NCBI RefSeq assembly: GCF_037478005.1
Contig: NZ_CP144164.1
Span: 1,798,001-1,862,000, forward strand
DNA from: Alteromonas sp. M12
GTDB taxonomy: Bacteria; Pseudomonadota; Gammaproteobacteria; Enterobacterales; Alteromonadaceae
DNA length: 64,000 nt
Reading direction: 5' to 3'
Shown: positions 34,338 through 43,744 of the stretch, one piece after another
Layout of the letters: the number at the start of each line of letters is the position of its first letter
How positions within the stretch are numbered: position 1 is the first letter of the stretch
Notes under the pieces: generated by a model
Databases searched by the model: none
What the model was told of the DNA's origin: nothing
Seen by the model: only the letters and a program-made list of their open reading frames with translations
Made by a program: the position numbers and the translations under genes

Positions 34338-36266
34338 CTATTTGGCGGTCAACCACATCACTTGATAGCCTGCGAGTTGAATGCCATTTTGAGCATGGCT
34401 TAAGGTGTTTTTAGAAATATGATCTTGATATTTACTGCCGTCAAGCTGCTGTAAAATTTCTGAGTCGATTAGCTGCGGATGCTCACTGAAATTGTTAATA
34501 GCTAGCAAAACCTCGCCTTCATCAGAGTATCGTGTGTAAGCAAACACATGTGGGTTTTGATTGTCTAATATTTGAGTATTTGCATCCCCTAATACCGGTA
34601 AGTTTTTGCGTAATGCAATTAAATTTTGCAGTTCTTTGGATACTGTATAAGACGTTGACTTAGGATTTTGCGAGTCGTTTATTGCCTGCTCAGTAAGTGC
34701 AATACGGTTGACCCATCGTGCATCATGCAATTTACTCTCATCAAGGCGATAACTGTAATCATTTAATAAGCCAATTTCATCCCCTGAGTAAAGCAATGGA
34801 ATACCACCAATTGACAAGATAACTGCATTGATTAATTGAATTCGGGCAAGCGCATTTTGAATCAGTTCCTGATCGTTGAGTTCGATACCTTGCTCTAAAC
34901 CTGCCAATGATGCCATTGAACCACAGACTCTGCAGTCTCCGGTGCTTGGGTTCTCGCCAAATGCGACTCCTTTGGCGAAACTACCGTCGAATCGTCCGGT
35001 GTAAAATTGGTTTAAAAATTGTCTATGATTGTGACCATCAATTCCTAAATGTTCAGCCACTTTGTCATCAAAAGTCCAACCAATATCATCATGACAGCGC
35101 ACATAATTTACCCAACTACATTTGGGTGAAATACTGAAACTCTTTTGCATTGACTGGGTCAGTAAATTGGTCTTGCGCGTGGCAAGGCTATTCCACAATA
35201 ACGCCATTAACAAAGGATTATAAGACAACTGACATTCTTCAGGATCAATGTACTTGAGCACTTCGTCTGGGTGCACAATTGCTTCAGATTTAAACACCAC
35301 CGCTGGCGCTGATATTTGCAAACAGCTATTGAAAGCTTGAATTAATTTGTGTGCTTTATCTTGATTTTCACAGGTTGTGCCCATTTCTTTCCAAATGAAG
35401 GCGAGGGCATCTAAACGCAATGCTTCGCAACCTAAGTTGGCAAGAAATAACATTTCTGAGGTTATCCCATTAAAAACCGCAGGATTGGAGTAATTTAGAT
35501 CCCATTGGAAATTATTGAAAGTAGTCCATACCCATTTCTGCGCATCTTCATTCCAGGTGTAGTTACCGCGTCGAACCTGAGGAAAGATTTCTCGTAAATT
35601 ATGTTCGTACTGGTCGGGAATTGTGCGGTCATCGAACATATAATAAAAATCTTGGAATTCAGGATCACCTTGTTTCGCCGCCAACGCCCATTTGTGTTCA
35701 TCTGACGTATGGTTAAACACAAAATCCAATACTAAGCTTATACCTTCTTTATTCAAGGCCTTTGCCAGTGCGATTAAATCTTTAGTGGTGCCTAACTTCT
35801 GATTAACTTTGCGATAATCGGATACAGCGTAGCCACCGTCACTATCCCCTTTTGGAGAATCATATAGCGGCATCAAGTGAAGGTAGGTTATCCCTAATGA
35901 TTTTAGATAGGGTATTTTTGCTTGTAAATCTTGAAGGTCTTGAGCAAATAAGTCTACGTAGCACGCCATGCCAAGCATATTTTCATTTTTATACCACAAT
36001 GGATCTGCAAGACGTTGTTTGTCTTTTTGTTTTAACGCCCTAGAGCGTTCGCCAAAGCCTTTAGCAAGGCAAACTATAAGCTCTTGAAGATAATAGAAAA
36101 CGTCATAACGATGGCCATAAGTTTCTAGAAAAAGCGTAAATAATTTGGGAAAGTGATTGTGCAATCGTTGCTCAAATAATTGTTGGTCAGCTTTGCTCAT
36201 CGAAGTCAGATCAATACTGTCTAAGATTCGTTTTAACGAGCGTTTACTCTCAATTTCTAGGTTCAT
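34338..36266 (-). CDS. Amylosucrase (GH13 subfamily 4)
   Basis: 642 aa, close to the 636 aa of the Neisseria polysaccharea enzyme. The catalytic residues fall at the same numbers as in that enzyme: nucleophile D286 in 'CEALRLDALAFIWKEMGT', acid/base E328 in 'VVFKSEAIVHPDE', and H392/D393 in 'VRCHDDIGWTF'. 'YLHLMPLYDSPKGDSDGGYAVSDY' and 'LVLDFVFNHTSDEH' give the other GH13 motifs, and the N-terminal helical domain of amylosucrases is present. It transfers glucose from sucrose to an alpha-1,4-glucan, releasing fructose, without nucleotide sugar. No signal peptide, so it is cytoplasmic. The divergent fructokinase would use the fructose. Confidence 0.94.
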   Translation of the reverse strand: MNLEIESKRSLKRILDSIDLTSMSKADQQLFEQRLHNHFPKLFTLFLETYGHRYDVFYYLQELIVCLAKGFGERSRALKQKDKQRLADPLWYKNENMLGMACYVDLFAQDLQDLQAKIPYLKSLGITYLHLMPLYDSPKGDSDGGYAVSDYRKVNQKLGTTKDLIALAKALNKEGISLVLDFVFNHTSDEHKWALAAKQGDPEFQDFYYMFDDRTIPDQYEHNLREIFPQVRRGNYTWNEDAQKWVWTTFNNFQWDLNYSNPAVFNGITSEMLFLANLGCEALRLDALAFIWKEMGTTCENQDKAHKLIQAFNSCLQISAPAVVFKSEAIVHPDEVLKYIDPEECQLSYNPLLMALLWNSLATRKTNLLTQSMQKSFSISPKCSWVNYVRCHDDIGWTFDDKVAEHLGIDGHNHRQFLNQFYTGRFDGSFAKGVAFGENPSTGDCRVCGSMASLAGLEQGIELNDQELIQNALARIQLINAVILSIGGIPLLYSGDEIGLLNDYSYRLDESKLHDARWVNRIALTEQAINDSQNPKSTSYTVSKELQNLIALRKNLPVLGDANTQILDNQNPHVFAYTRYSDEGEVLLAINNFSEHPQLIDSEILQQLDGSKYQDHISKNTLSHAQNGIQLAGYQVMWLTAK

Positions 36267-36618
36267 AAATTACCCTGATAAGATATCTTTCTAATTCGAT
36301 TAAGATTTTATTTTATTGATGATACAGCGTGATAAAAGCATTATCAATAACAAATAAATAACATTTGTTAAGAATTTAATGGATTTAACTTAAACGTTAC
36401 AGTAAAGTTGCTTAAATTGCGTTTGTGAACTAACTAAACAGTTATTTGCAAAGGTCTGATACGAAAATCAAGCTAGGGCTTAAATTAACCCGATAGCTTA
36501 ATCATAGAGTCATAATTTAAGTGGCGCTGTAGCGGGATTAGGTCGTAAGTCAGAGGTTAACATTTACTGGTTTAGCTAGGTTTTAACAACATGAGTTAAT
36601 AAAATTGAGATTTAGAAA
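36267..36618. other. Divergent promoter region between amylosucrase and fructokinase (352 bp)
   Basis: No gene seen. It contains short inverted repeats: TTATTGAT/ATCAATAA (36313-36320 and 36343-36350) and AACAAAT/ATTTGTT (36349-36355 and 36363-36369). A 'TCTAATTCGATTAAGA' near 36288 has a LacI-like CG centre and shares 'TCGATTAAGA' with the region upstream of lacI. These are candidate control sites only. Confidence 0.5.
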
Positions 36619-37500
36619 ATGAATACATATTTTGCAGCGATAGAAGGTGGCGGTACTAAATTCAACTGTGCAATTATCGATAAAGAACGGAAAGTTTTGG
36701 TCAGTAGACGCATCGATACTCGCACTCCGGAATACACTATTGGTGAAACGATTACATTCTTTAAACAGCAACAAGAAGCAGGTTATCACTTTAGCCAGCT
36801 CGGCTTGGCCAGTTTTGGTCCGATAGATCTTCAACCTCAATCAAAGACTTATGGATATATTACTAAAACCCCAAAACCGTCATGGTCGAACACGCCAATA
36901 GTCGGGCAACTGCAAAGCGCTTTAAACTGTAACGTGGTTATTGACACTGATGTGAATGCCGCGGCGCTTGCTGAATGTAAATGGGGTGCGGCAAAACATA
37001 CATCTGTTTCTGTCTACGTGACCGTTGGCACTGGTGTTGGTGTCGGTATTGTTATCAACGGAGAAACCTTAAAAGGTTTGGTGCATCCTGAGTTGGGCCA
37101 TATGCTAATTCCTGCGCCAGAGGGAATTAAAGGTGTCTGTCCTTTTCATGGGAATTGTGTTGAAGGGCTGGCTTCAGGCAAGGCGATGAGTGATATTTGG
37201 GGCACGCCTGCGGAAACTTTGGCTGATGATCACCGAGCCTGGGACGTGCAAGGGCAAGTGTTGGCAAAGTTAGCCCACAACCTTACGATTAGTTACAGTC
37301 CAGAACGAATTATTTTTGGTGGTGGCGTAATGGCCAAACCAGGTTTATTAGATAGAGTGATTAAATACACTGAAGAATCTTTAAGTGGATATGTGGTTTT
37401 TCCTAAAGAAATCGATTTACAGCATATTATTCAACGTCCAGGATTAGGTGAGTTTTCGGGGTTATTCGGTGCTTTAGCGCTTGTGATCGATAAGGGATAG
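36619..37500 (+). CDS. ROK-family fructokinase
   Basis: 293 aa. ROK signature: phosphate loop 'FAAIEGGGTKFNCAI', 'GLASFGPIDL', catalytic Asp in 'VVIDTDVNAAALAECKWGAAK', 'YVTVGTGVGVGIVINGE', and the zinc motif 'HPELGHM' followed by 'CPFHGNCVEGLASG' (the expected His-Cys-His-Cys order). These features match Mak/ScrK-type fructokinases that make fructose 6-phosphate. Its position divergent from amylosucrase supports this: fructose is the by-product of that reaction. Confidence 0.92.
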   Translation: MNTYFAAIEGGGTKFNCAIIDKERKVLVSRRIDTRTPEYTIGETITFFKQQQEAGYHFSQLGLASFGPIDLQPQSKTYGYITKTPKPSWSNTPIVGQLQSALNCNVVIDTDVNAAALAECKWGAAKHTSVSVYVTVGTGVGVGIVINGETLKGLVHPELGHMLIPAPEGIKGVCPFHGNCVEGLASGKAMSDIWGTPAETLADDHRAWDVQGQVLAKLAHNLTISYSPERIIFGGGVMAKPGLLDRVIKYTEESLSGYVVFPKEIDLQHIIQRPGLGEFSGLFGALALVIDKG

Positions 37501-37615
37501 TGGCGGGACTGGATTAAATTGAAAAATGTGAACACTTTCAACAAATAAGCATTTGTTTCTATCCGGCTGTCGAGATAAAGTTAACGCTGTATTTTTCCGA
37601 TTGTAAAAAGGTGTT

Positions 37616-38332
37616 ATGACAAATACTCCGACAGCCATCGAATTCGAAAACGTCACTTTTGGTTATCCCAATCAAACGACTAGATTTAAAATCGACTCGC
37701 CAAAGAATGCAATTGATATAAAAAAGTGGCATGTGGACCAAGGACGTTCGGTGTTTATCTCTGGGGAGTCCGGCTCGGGGAAGAGTACGTTATTGAATCT
37801 GATCTGTGGCACCTTGGTCCCAACTAGTGGCAAAATATCGATCTTGGGGCAAACTTTTTCTGAATTATCGGAAAGAAAGCGGGACCGTTTCCGCGCGTTG
37901 CATATTGGGGTGGTATTTCAACAATTTAACCTCATTCCGTATTTAACGGTGAAGCAAAATATTGAGGTCGCCGCTTATTTTGGCAAGGGCCGAAAGTTTG
38001 CTCCAACTTCAAGTATTATAAATCTTTGTAGTCAGTTGAATTTAGCCACTGAATTACTGCAAAAACCCGCCAATCAACTTAGTGTTGGGCAACAACAACG
38101 GGTGGCCATTGCTCGAGCTTTGATCAACCAGCCTGAACTGTTAGTTGTCGACGAACCCACCTCCGCCCTAGATACGTCAGCGCGAGATGGTTTCATCAAA
38201 TTACTATTAGCATGTGCTAAGCAGTATCGGTTTACTTTGCTGTTTGTAAGCCATGATCTTAGTTTAGCAAACTACTTCGATCAGCATTTAAAACTAGCAG
38301 AGATTAACCATGCTCAAGAGGTGGTTGAATGA
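37616..38332 (+). CDS. ABC transporter ATP-binding protein (LolD/MacB-like class)
   Basis: 238 aa. Walker A 'GESGSGKST' (residues 50-58), Q-loop 'VVFQQFNLIPYLTVKQNIEVAAYF', signature 'LSVGQQQRVAIARALINQPELLVVDEPTSALD' including Walker B, and switch His in 'FVSHDLSLA'. All parts for ATP hydrolysis are present. It overlaps the permease gene by four bases and belongs to the type VII (FtsX-permease) ABC group. Such pairs move lipoproteins, peptides or act in zinc uptake loci; no substrate-binding protein is adjacent, so the substrate is unknown. Confidence 0.93.
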   Translation: MTNTPTAIEFENVTFGYPNQTTRFKIDSPKNAIDIKKWHVDQGRSVFISGESGSGKSTLLNLICGTLVPTSGKISILGQTFSELSERKRDRFRALHIGVVFQQFNLIPYLTVKQNIEVAAYFGKGRKFAPTSSIINLCSQLNLATELLQKPANQLSVGQQQRVAIARALINQPELLVVDEPTSALDTSARDGFIKLLLACAKQYRFTLLFVSHDLSLANYFDQHLKLAEINHAQEVVE

Positions 38333-39573
38333 TAATTAGTATTGCTGCACGCAGCCTAAAACATCGCTTACCAGCAGTATTACTGACTATGCTATCGATT
38401 ATTGTTAGCGTGTCTTTATTGCTCAGCGTGGAACATTTAAGAGTGCAGGCGAAAGCCAGTTTTGGTCGCACTATCTCTGGTGTTGATTTAATTGTCGGTG
38501 CACCAACGGGACAGTCAAATTTATTGTTATATTCGGTGTTTCGTATTGGCAGCCCAACCAATAGTGTTTCCTGGGATAGTTATCAATCTTTATCGAAACT
38601 ACCTAGTGTGAAGTGGATTATTCCAGTGGCTTTAGGTGACTCCCATCGAGGGTATAGGGTGTTGGGCACTAATAATCAATATTTTAAGCATTTTCAGTAC
38701 GGCAATAAACAGCCCTTAGTCATCAATAGCGGAACATCATTTGAGTCAACATTTGATGCTGTCATTGGTTCAGAAGTTGCTCGTAAACTCAATTATAAAT
38801 TAGGCGATGAAATCGCGATGTCCCATGGCTTAGCTGACGTGAGTTTCAGCAAGCATGTACACTCGCCATTTACTATCACGGGTATACTCGCACCAACAGG
38901 TACGCCGGTTGATAGAACTATTCACGTCAGTATGAGTGGCCTGGAAGTTGCGCATATGAGTGAAGCAAAAATAGATGAAATACAGCATAAAATCGAATCA
39001 GGACAACCAGTTAATATAGCTGTAGATAGCGTGACAGCAATGTTCATTGGCCTCAATTCGAAGATGCAAATTTTTCAATTGCAACGTTCAATCAATACCT
39101 ATAAACAAGAACCTATGTTAGCGATCATTCCCGGCGTGGCCTTTGCTGAGTTATGGCAATTAGTCGGTAGTGTCGAAAGTCTCTTGTTGTTTATTTCGGT
39201 GCTTATTTTGTTTTCATCGTTACTTGGACTTGCCACTATGTTGCTCACCACTGTGCGCGAACGACGTCAAGAAATGGCTGTGTTGCGGGCGATAGGTGCC
39301 CATTCGTGGGTGGTGTTTTTGCTGATCCAAATTGAAGCATTATTACTGAGTTTATGTGCAAGTTTGATTGCATTAGTGGTTGTTTGGGGTGGTTTTCAAT
39401 ATGGCGCGTCCTGGCTAAGCGCCGAGTACGGTCTATTTATTGAAAATACTATTTTAGGCACCCGTTCTCTAGTCATTATTGGGATTGTCTGTGCGGCTAC
39501 CTTTGTGATTGCAAGTATTCCCGCTTTGAGCGCTTATCGTCAGTCGATTCAACAGGGAATTCAAGGGAAATGA
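38329..39573 (+). CDS. ABC transporter permease, FtsX/MacB type
   Basis: 414 aa. One membrane segment at the N-terminus ('LPAVLLTMLSIIVSVSLLLSV'), a large extracytoplasmic domain (~45-275, 'ISGVDLIVGAPTG', 'VIGSEVARKLNYKLGDEIAMSHG', 'SPFTITGILAPTGTPVD'), then three segments near the C-terminus around the FtsX motif 'MLLTTVRERRQEMAVLRAIGAHSWVVF'. This is the type VII ABC permease layout. The 'GVDLIVGAPTGQSNLLLYSVFRIG' stretch recalls permeases found in Vibrio-type zinc-uptake clusters, but none of the partner genes is here. Starts in a four-base overlap with the ATPase and ends in a four-base overlap with the moeB-like gene. Confidence 0.9.
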   Translation: MIISIAARSLKHRLPAVLLTMLSIIVSVSLLLSVEHLRVQAKASFGRTISGVDLIVGAPTGQSNLLLYSVFRIGSPTNSVSWDSYQSLSKLPSVKWIIPVALGDSHRGYRVLGTNNQYFKHFQYGNKQPLVINSGTSFESTFDAVIGSEVARKLNYKLGDEIAMSHGLADVSFSKHVHSPFTITGILAPTGTPVDRTIHVSMSGLEVAHMSEAKIDEIQHKIESGQPVNIAVDSVTAMFIGLNSKMQIFQLQRSINTYKQEPMLAIIPGVAFAELWQLVGSVESLLLFISVLILFSSLLGLATMLLTTVRERRQEMAVLRAIGAHSWVVFLLIQIEALLLSLCASLIALVVVWGGFQYGASWLSAEYGLFIENTILGTRSLVIIGIVCAATFVIASIPALSAYRQSIQQGIQGK

Positions 39574-40349
39574 GTGATACAAAAGAACCCGCTCAATTAA
39601 CTCACTCACAAGCAATGCGCTATAGCCGGCATATCATGTTGTCCGGATTTGACTTGGAAAAACAAGAGTTACTATTATCCAAAAAAGTGCTGTTAATAGG
39701 AGTGGGAGGTTTAGGTTGTGCCGCAGCTCAATATATAGTGGCAAGTGGTGTGGCAGGGATTACCTTAGTTGATGATGACATTGTCGATGAATCTAATTTG
39801 CAAAGACAGATACTGCATAATGAATCCAATATTGGCGAGAACAAGTGCACATCTGCAAAACGCAAATTAGCGATGTTAAATAGCAGTACAAATATTACTG
39901 TAATTGAACGCCGTTTAGATACTTCAGCATTAGATAAGATAATAAAAAATCATCATATTGTAGTGGATTGCTGTGATAATTTAGCGACTCGAAATCAATT
40001 GAATTTGGCCTGTTTAAAAGCAAATAAACCGCTAGTTTCAGGTGCGGCTATTCGCATGGAAGGGCAAATATTTAGTATGCAACCGGCCAAACATAGTGCC
40101 TGTTACGGATGTTTGAGCAGACATTTTGGAGAGCAGCAATTAAGTTGCAGCGAGGCAGGGGTATTGTCTCCTCTGGTGGGCGTTATTGGTGCCATGCAGG
40201 CATTAGAAACACTCAAGATATTAGTCGATTTCGGACAAACATTAAGCAATAAACTGATGTTATTTGACGCAATGTCTATGCAATGGCAAACACTTAATCT
40301 AAATAGAAGTGCTAAGTGCCAGACTTGCTCTGTATTTGATTTAAAATAA
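39570..40349 (+). CDS. moeB: ThiF/MoeB-family adenylyltransferase (E1-like)
   Basis: 259 aa. 'RYSRHIMLSGFDLEKQELLLSKKVLLIGVGGLGCAAAQYIVASGVAGITLVDDDIVDESNLQRQILH' gives the Arg finger, glycine-rich ATP site and the D-x-D metal/nucleotide region; 'VVDCCDNLATRNQLN' holds the catalytic Asp; zinc pairs are 'CYGC' and 'CQTC'. This matches MoeB, which adenylates MoaD in molybdopterin synthesis; HesA/ThiF-like use is possible. Unusually, it is joined by ATGA overlap to an ABC transporter, with no moaD/moaE/moeA nearby. Confidence 0.85.
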   Translation: MSDTKEPAQLTHSQAMRYSRHIMLSGFDLEKQELLLSKKVLLIGVGGLGCAAAQYIVASGVAGITLVDDDIVDESNLQRQILHNESNIGENKCTSAKRKLAMLNSSTNITVIERRLDTSALDKIIKNHHIVVDCCDNLATRNQLNLACLKANKPLVSGAAIRMEGQIFSMQPAKHSACYGCLSRHFGEQQLSCSEAGVLSPLVGVIGAMQALETLKILVDFGQTLSNKLMLFDAMSMQWQTLNLNRSAKCQTCSVFDLK

Positions 40350-40369
40350 TTAAAATCGTGAACAAACTG

Positions 40370-40389
40370 AATGCTACCGTTAGCGTTTT
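40370..40389 (+). terminator. Weak terminator-like hairpin after moeB
   Basis: AATGCTA (40370-40376), CCGT loop, TAGCGTT (40381-40387) with one G-U pair, then TTTT. It lies 20 bases after the moeB stop. The short stem makes this tentative. Confidence 0.4.
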
Positions 40390-40429
40390 AAAAGACCTTT
40401 TCACTGTTTGCTGAATAATAGGAGTTAGC

Positions 40430-42181
40430 ATGTCAGTACCAATTTCTTATCAAGGCATTTTTTTCTTAATCACAATGACTTGTGTCTCTGTGTTCGCTCA
40501 CGCTGCCAAAACAGATAACACCGAGCTTTTTCAACAATTACTGGATGATCATTGGCAACATGAAAATCAGGAAAAAGTGTTTTTTAGAAACGATCCTGAT
40601 GCGTTTAGAACGAATGGCAAATTACCCGATATGTCTGAAAAAGGACGGCATAGAAGAGAAAAGTTTAACCAAACCTTGATTCAACGTTTAGCCAGAATTG
40701 ATGTATCGCAATTGTCAGAAAATAATCAGGTAACTTACAAGTTATTTTCTTATGAAAGACAAGCCGAAGCCAAAACCTATCAGCAACTAGATCGCTATTT
40801 TCCATTAAATTATTACGCTGGATATCACAGCTATTTTGCCGGCGCACCAGCAAATATGTCGTTTTTAAGCGCTGAAGACTATGATAATTATTTGCTTAGT
40901 TTGGCCGACTTTCCTCGTTATAATCAAACGTTTTTAAGTGATTTGTCTGAGGCCGTCAGCAAAGGTTATGTGCATTACTGCGAAACCTTTAAAAACTATG
41001 ATAAATCTATCAGCAAACATATTGTAAACAATGTTGAAGACAGTGTTTTTTGGGCTCCATTTGCGACTATTCCTGCGCGTATTTCTGCTCAAGATAAACA
41101 CAAATACCAGCAACAAGCTAAACGCCTGATCATGCAAACTGTCATACCCGAGTACCAAAAGTTCTATGATTTTTTTACTCAACAATACATGCCTAATTGT
41201 CGCAAAACTGCGGGTATTAGCAGCGTTGATAACGGTGCTCAATACTATAAATATCTAATCGAGTACTACACCACAACAGATTTAAGCGCTGAAGAAATCC
41301 ATCAAATTGGCTTAGAAGAAGTGGCCCGGATCAGATCTGAAATGCAAAGCATCATTGCAAAAGTAGGCTTTCAAGGCAGTTTCAGTGAATTTATACATTA
41401 CTTGCGAACAGACGAGAAATTCTACACTGATACAGCACTGGACATGGTAGAAAAAGCCAGCTACATCACACGTAAGATGGCGGGCCAATTACCGAAGTGG
41501 TTTAGTGTGTTACCGCGCACTACATTCGACATTAAATCCAGTCCCAACGGCGGAGCCTATTATGTTTCCTCTGATGGCAGTGGCACTACATCTGGTACAT
41601 ACTTTTTAGATACCAAAGATTTAAAAAGCCAACCTCTTTACACTTTAGAGGCGCTGACATTCCACGAAGCAGAACCCGGTCATCATTTCCAAAGCTCCAT
41701 TGCACAAGAAATTGATATGGCCAATTTTAGAAAAAAACTTTATCACTCCGCATATGGTGAAGGTTGGGGCTTGTACTCAGAACGTTTAGGCAAGGAGATG
41801 GGCTTTTATCAGGATCCAATTAGTGACTTTGGTCGCTTGACGTTCGAAGCGTGGCGCGCATGTCGCTTAGTGGTGGATACCGGTATCCATGCCAAAGGCT
41901 GGACTCGCCAGCAAGCTATCGATTATTTGGCAAGAAATACAGCGCTGAGTATGAACGAAGTGATTGGCCAAATTGACCGCTATATTAGTTGGCCAGGACA
42001 GGCGTTATCTTACAAAATTGGTGAGCTAAAAATTATGCAGTTGCGGCAATATGCTCAGACCGAATTGGGCGAACAATTCGATGTGCGTAAATTTCATGAT
42101 CAAATTCTTAAAAACGGCAGTTTACCCCTCGATTTACTAGAAGAGTTGACGAAAGACTGGGTTGCCCAACAGAAAATTTAA
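40430..42181 (+). CDS. DUF885 family zinc peptidase, exported
   Basis: 583 aa. Hydrophobic N-terminal segment ('GIFFLITMTCVSVFAHAA') looks like a signal peptide with cleavage near residue 26. 'LTFHEAEPGHHFQSSIAQ' is the HExxxH-type zinc motif characteristic of DUF885, with 'HSAYGEGWGLYSERLGKEMG' supplying the downstream Glu, and 'GQALSYKIGELKIMQLR' near the end. Full family length. DUF885 members are thought to be metallopeptidases acting on short peptides or derivatives; the substrate is unknown. It precedes a carboxylesterase by 23 bases, possibly in one unit of secreted hydrolases. Confidence 0.9.
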   Translation: MSVPISYQGIFFLITMTCVSVFAHAAKTDNTELFQQLLDDHWQHENQEKVFFRNDPDAFRTNGKLPDMSEKGRHRREKFNQTLIQRLARIDVSQLSENNQVTYKLFSYERQAEAKTYQQLDRYFPLNYYAGYHSYFAGAPANMSFLSAEDYDNYLLSLADFPRYNQTFLSDLSEAVSKGYVHYCETFKNYDKSISKHIVNNVEDSVFWAPFATIPARISAQDKHKYQQQAKRLIMQTVIPEYQKFYDFFTQQYMPNCRKTAGISSVDNGAQYYKYLIEYYTTTDLSAEEIHQIGLEEVARIRSEMQSIIAKVGFQGSFSEFIHYLRTDEKFYTDTALDMVEKASYITRKMAGQLPKWFSVLPRTTFDIKSSPNGGAYYVSSDGSGTTSGTYFLDTKDLKSQPLYTLEALTFHEAEPGHHFQSSIAQEIDMANFRKKLYHSAYGEGWGLYSERLGKEMGFYQDPISDFGRLTFEAWRACRLVVDTGIHAKGWTRQQAIDYLARNTALSMNEVIGQIDRYISWPGQALSYKIGELKIMQLRQYAQTELGEQFDVRKFHDQILKNGSLPLDLLEELTKDWVAQQKI

Positions 42182-42203
42182 TGGTTTAAATTAGGATGTT
42201 AAA

Positions 42204-43733
42204 TTGAATAATTTGGAACGCTTTAAAATAGCTTATTTAAAGGCAGTAAGCATATTAATGTTGCTCGTATGCACCTTTAATGGGTACGCTCAGGATACTT
42301 TGGTAAAACAAATACCACAGGGTTTTGTTACCGGGATTAAGCAAGATCAGAGTATCCAATTCAAAGGCATTCCTTATGCAAAGGCGCCGGTTGATGCGCT
42401 GCGTTGGCGACCTCCTGTAGCGCCTGAAAGTTTTGCGGGCCCCCTTGTTGCTGATCAATTTGGGCCAGCTTGTCCGCAACGAAATGGTAATTTAACCCAA
42501 AGCGAAAACTGTCTAACCCTGAATATTTTCACCCCAGAACCCCCAACCAATTTGAGTGAAACATCTTTACCTGTTCTGGTCTGGATTCACGGCGGAGGTT
42601 ATGTTGCCGGTTCGGGGAATATTAAGCCTGATAGTCATAAAAACTGGACCGATAATGGGATTATATTGGTCACCTTTAATTATAGGTTAGGGGCGCTGGG
42701 AATATTTGCTCCAGGTGCCTTGGACTTGCCTGATGGAAATAACTTCAGCGTGATGGATATGGTCGCTGCGCTGAAGTGGATTAAAACCAATATTGGTGCA
42801 TTTGGTGGCGATCCCAATCGAGTTACTATTGCGGGCGGCTCCGCTGGCGGCATGGCGATTCAAATGCTTATGGTCAATCAGGAAAGTCGCGGATTATTCC
42901 AAGGCGCTATAGCGCAAAGTGGATACGGCGCTTGGCCACTTCCTAGAGTGTCATCTGTTATTGAACTAGCTGGCAGTCCTGATGCACAAACAATTTCCGA
43001 TAAAATTGCAATGCGCGCGTTAAATGCAGCGCAAGATAGTATAAATTCAGCGTCACTCTATGCACTGCCGGCTGATAAATTAGTTTCTGCAATTGATGGC
43101 TTTCATGTCCCCATTGTCGATGGAAAAACGTTGCCAGAAGAGCCTGCGATAATGTTTATGCAAGGCAAACAACATGATGTTCCCTATATCAGTGGCGGGA
43201 ATAGTTTTGATGGTAGCGTGTATCCTTATTCTGGCGTCCCAGCAGAGCACTTATTGTCATTGATGGGGAATCAAAAGGCACAGGCGGAAAAATTTTATGG
43301 ATTAACAACGCCTTCTATTCAAGCGCTGCCTTATCAGCATTTGTTTGGTGATTTGAGGTATGTGATAGCCGCGAAAATCACCTCACAAAGCATGAATCGA
43401 ATAGGGCAAGCTGGTTATAGATATTTTTTTGATTATGTGAGTGATGCGCAGCAATACCCCAATGGTGCGAATCACGCTGCGGAGACATACTTCTTATTTA
43501 GGCCAGACAATGTGCCTGTATTAAACAAAATGCGTCAATACTGGTACAACTTTATAAAATCTCACAACCCGAACGGAGATAATCTGCCTGCATGGCCTAA
43601 TTTAACGGATAAAAACTCACAATGGTTAAAAATCTCCGATAAGATTTCCGCCACATCACAGGTGCGAGAAGATAAACTCAAGGTTCTTGAAAAAGTATTT
43701 CTGCAGCGCACTCGCGGGGTGATTAAGCAATAA
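42204..43733 (+). CDS. Type-B carboxylesterase, exported
   Basis: 509 aa, TTG start (42204) with TTAGGATG upstream; nearby ATGs are out of frame or stop at once. Signal-like segment 'AVSILMLLVCTFNGYAQ'. Alpha/beta-hydrolase family: 'FKGIPYAKAPVDALRWRPP', 'SENCLTLNIFTPE', oxyanion 'VLVWIHGGGYVAGSGN', nucleophile elbow 'VTIAGGSAGGMAIQ', and catalytic His in 'NGANHAAETYFLF'. The usual acid position 'G.N..EG' reads 'GGNSFDGS', so Asp probably replaces Glu. It hydrolyses carboxylic esters in the periplasm or outside; the substrate is unknown. Confidence 0.92.
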   Translation: MNNLERFKIAYLKAVSILMLLVCTFNGYAQDTLVKQIPQGFVTGIKQDQSIQFKGIPYAKAPVDALRWRPPVAPESFAGPLVADQFGPACPQRNGNLTQSENCLTLNIFTPEPPTNLSETSLPVLVWIHGGGYVAGSGNIKPDSHKNWTDNGIILVTFNYRLGALGIFAPGALDLPDGNNFSVMDMVAALKWIKTNIGAFGGDPNRVTIAGGSAGGMAIQMLMVNQESRGLFQGAIAQSGYGAWPLPRVSSVIELAGSPDAQTISDKIAMRALNAAQDSINSASLYALPADKLVSAIDGFHVPIVDGKTLPEEPAIMFMQGKQHDVPYISGGNSFDGSVYPYSGVPAEHLLSLMGNQKAQAEKFYGLTTPSIQALPYQHLFGDLRYVIAAKITSQSMNRIGQAGYRYFFDYVSDAQQYPNGANHAAETYFLFRPDNVPVLNKMRQYWYNFIKSHNPNGDNLPAWPNLTDKNSQWLKISDKISATSQVREDKLKVLEKVFLQRTRGVIKQ

Positions 43734-43744
43734 ACAAAGCACTA

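Noticed and set aside
36288..36304. LacI-type operator at the CG-centred 'TCTAATTCGATTAAGA'
   Set aside because: The dyad has mismatches in both arms and AT-rich surroundings give many similar matches, so it is only mentioned in the gap note.
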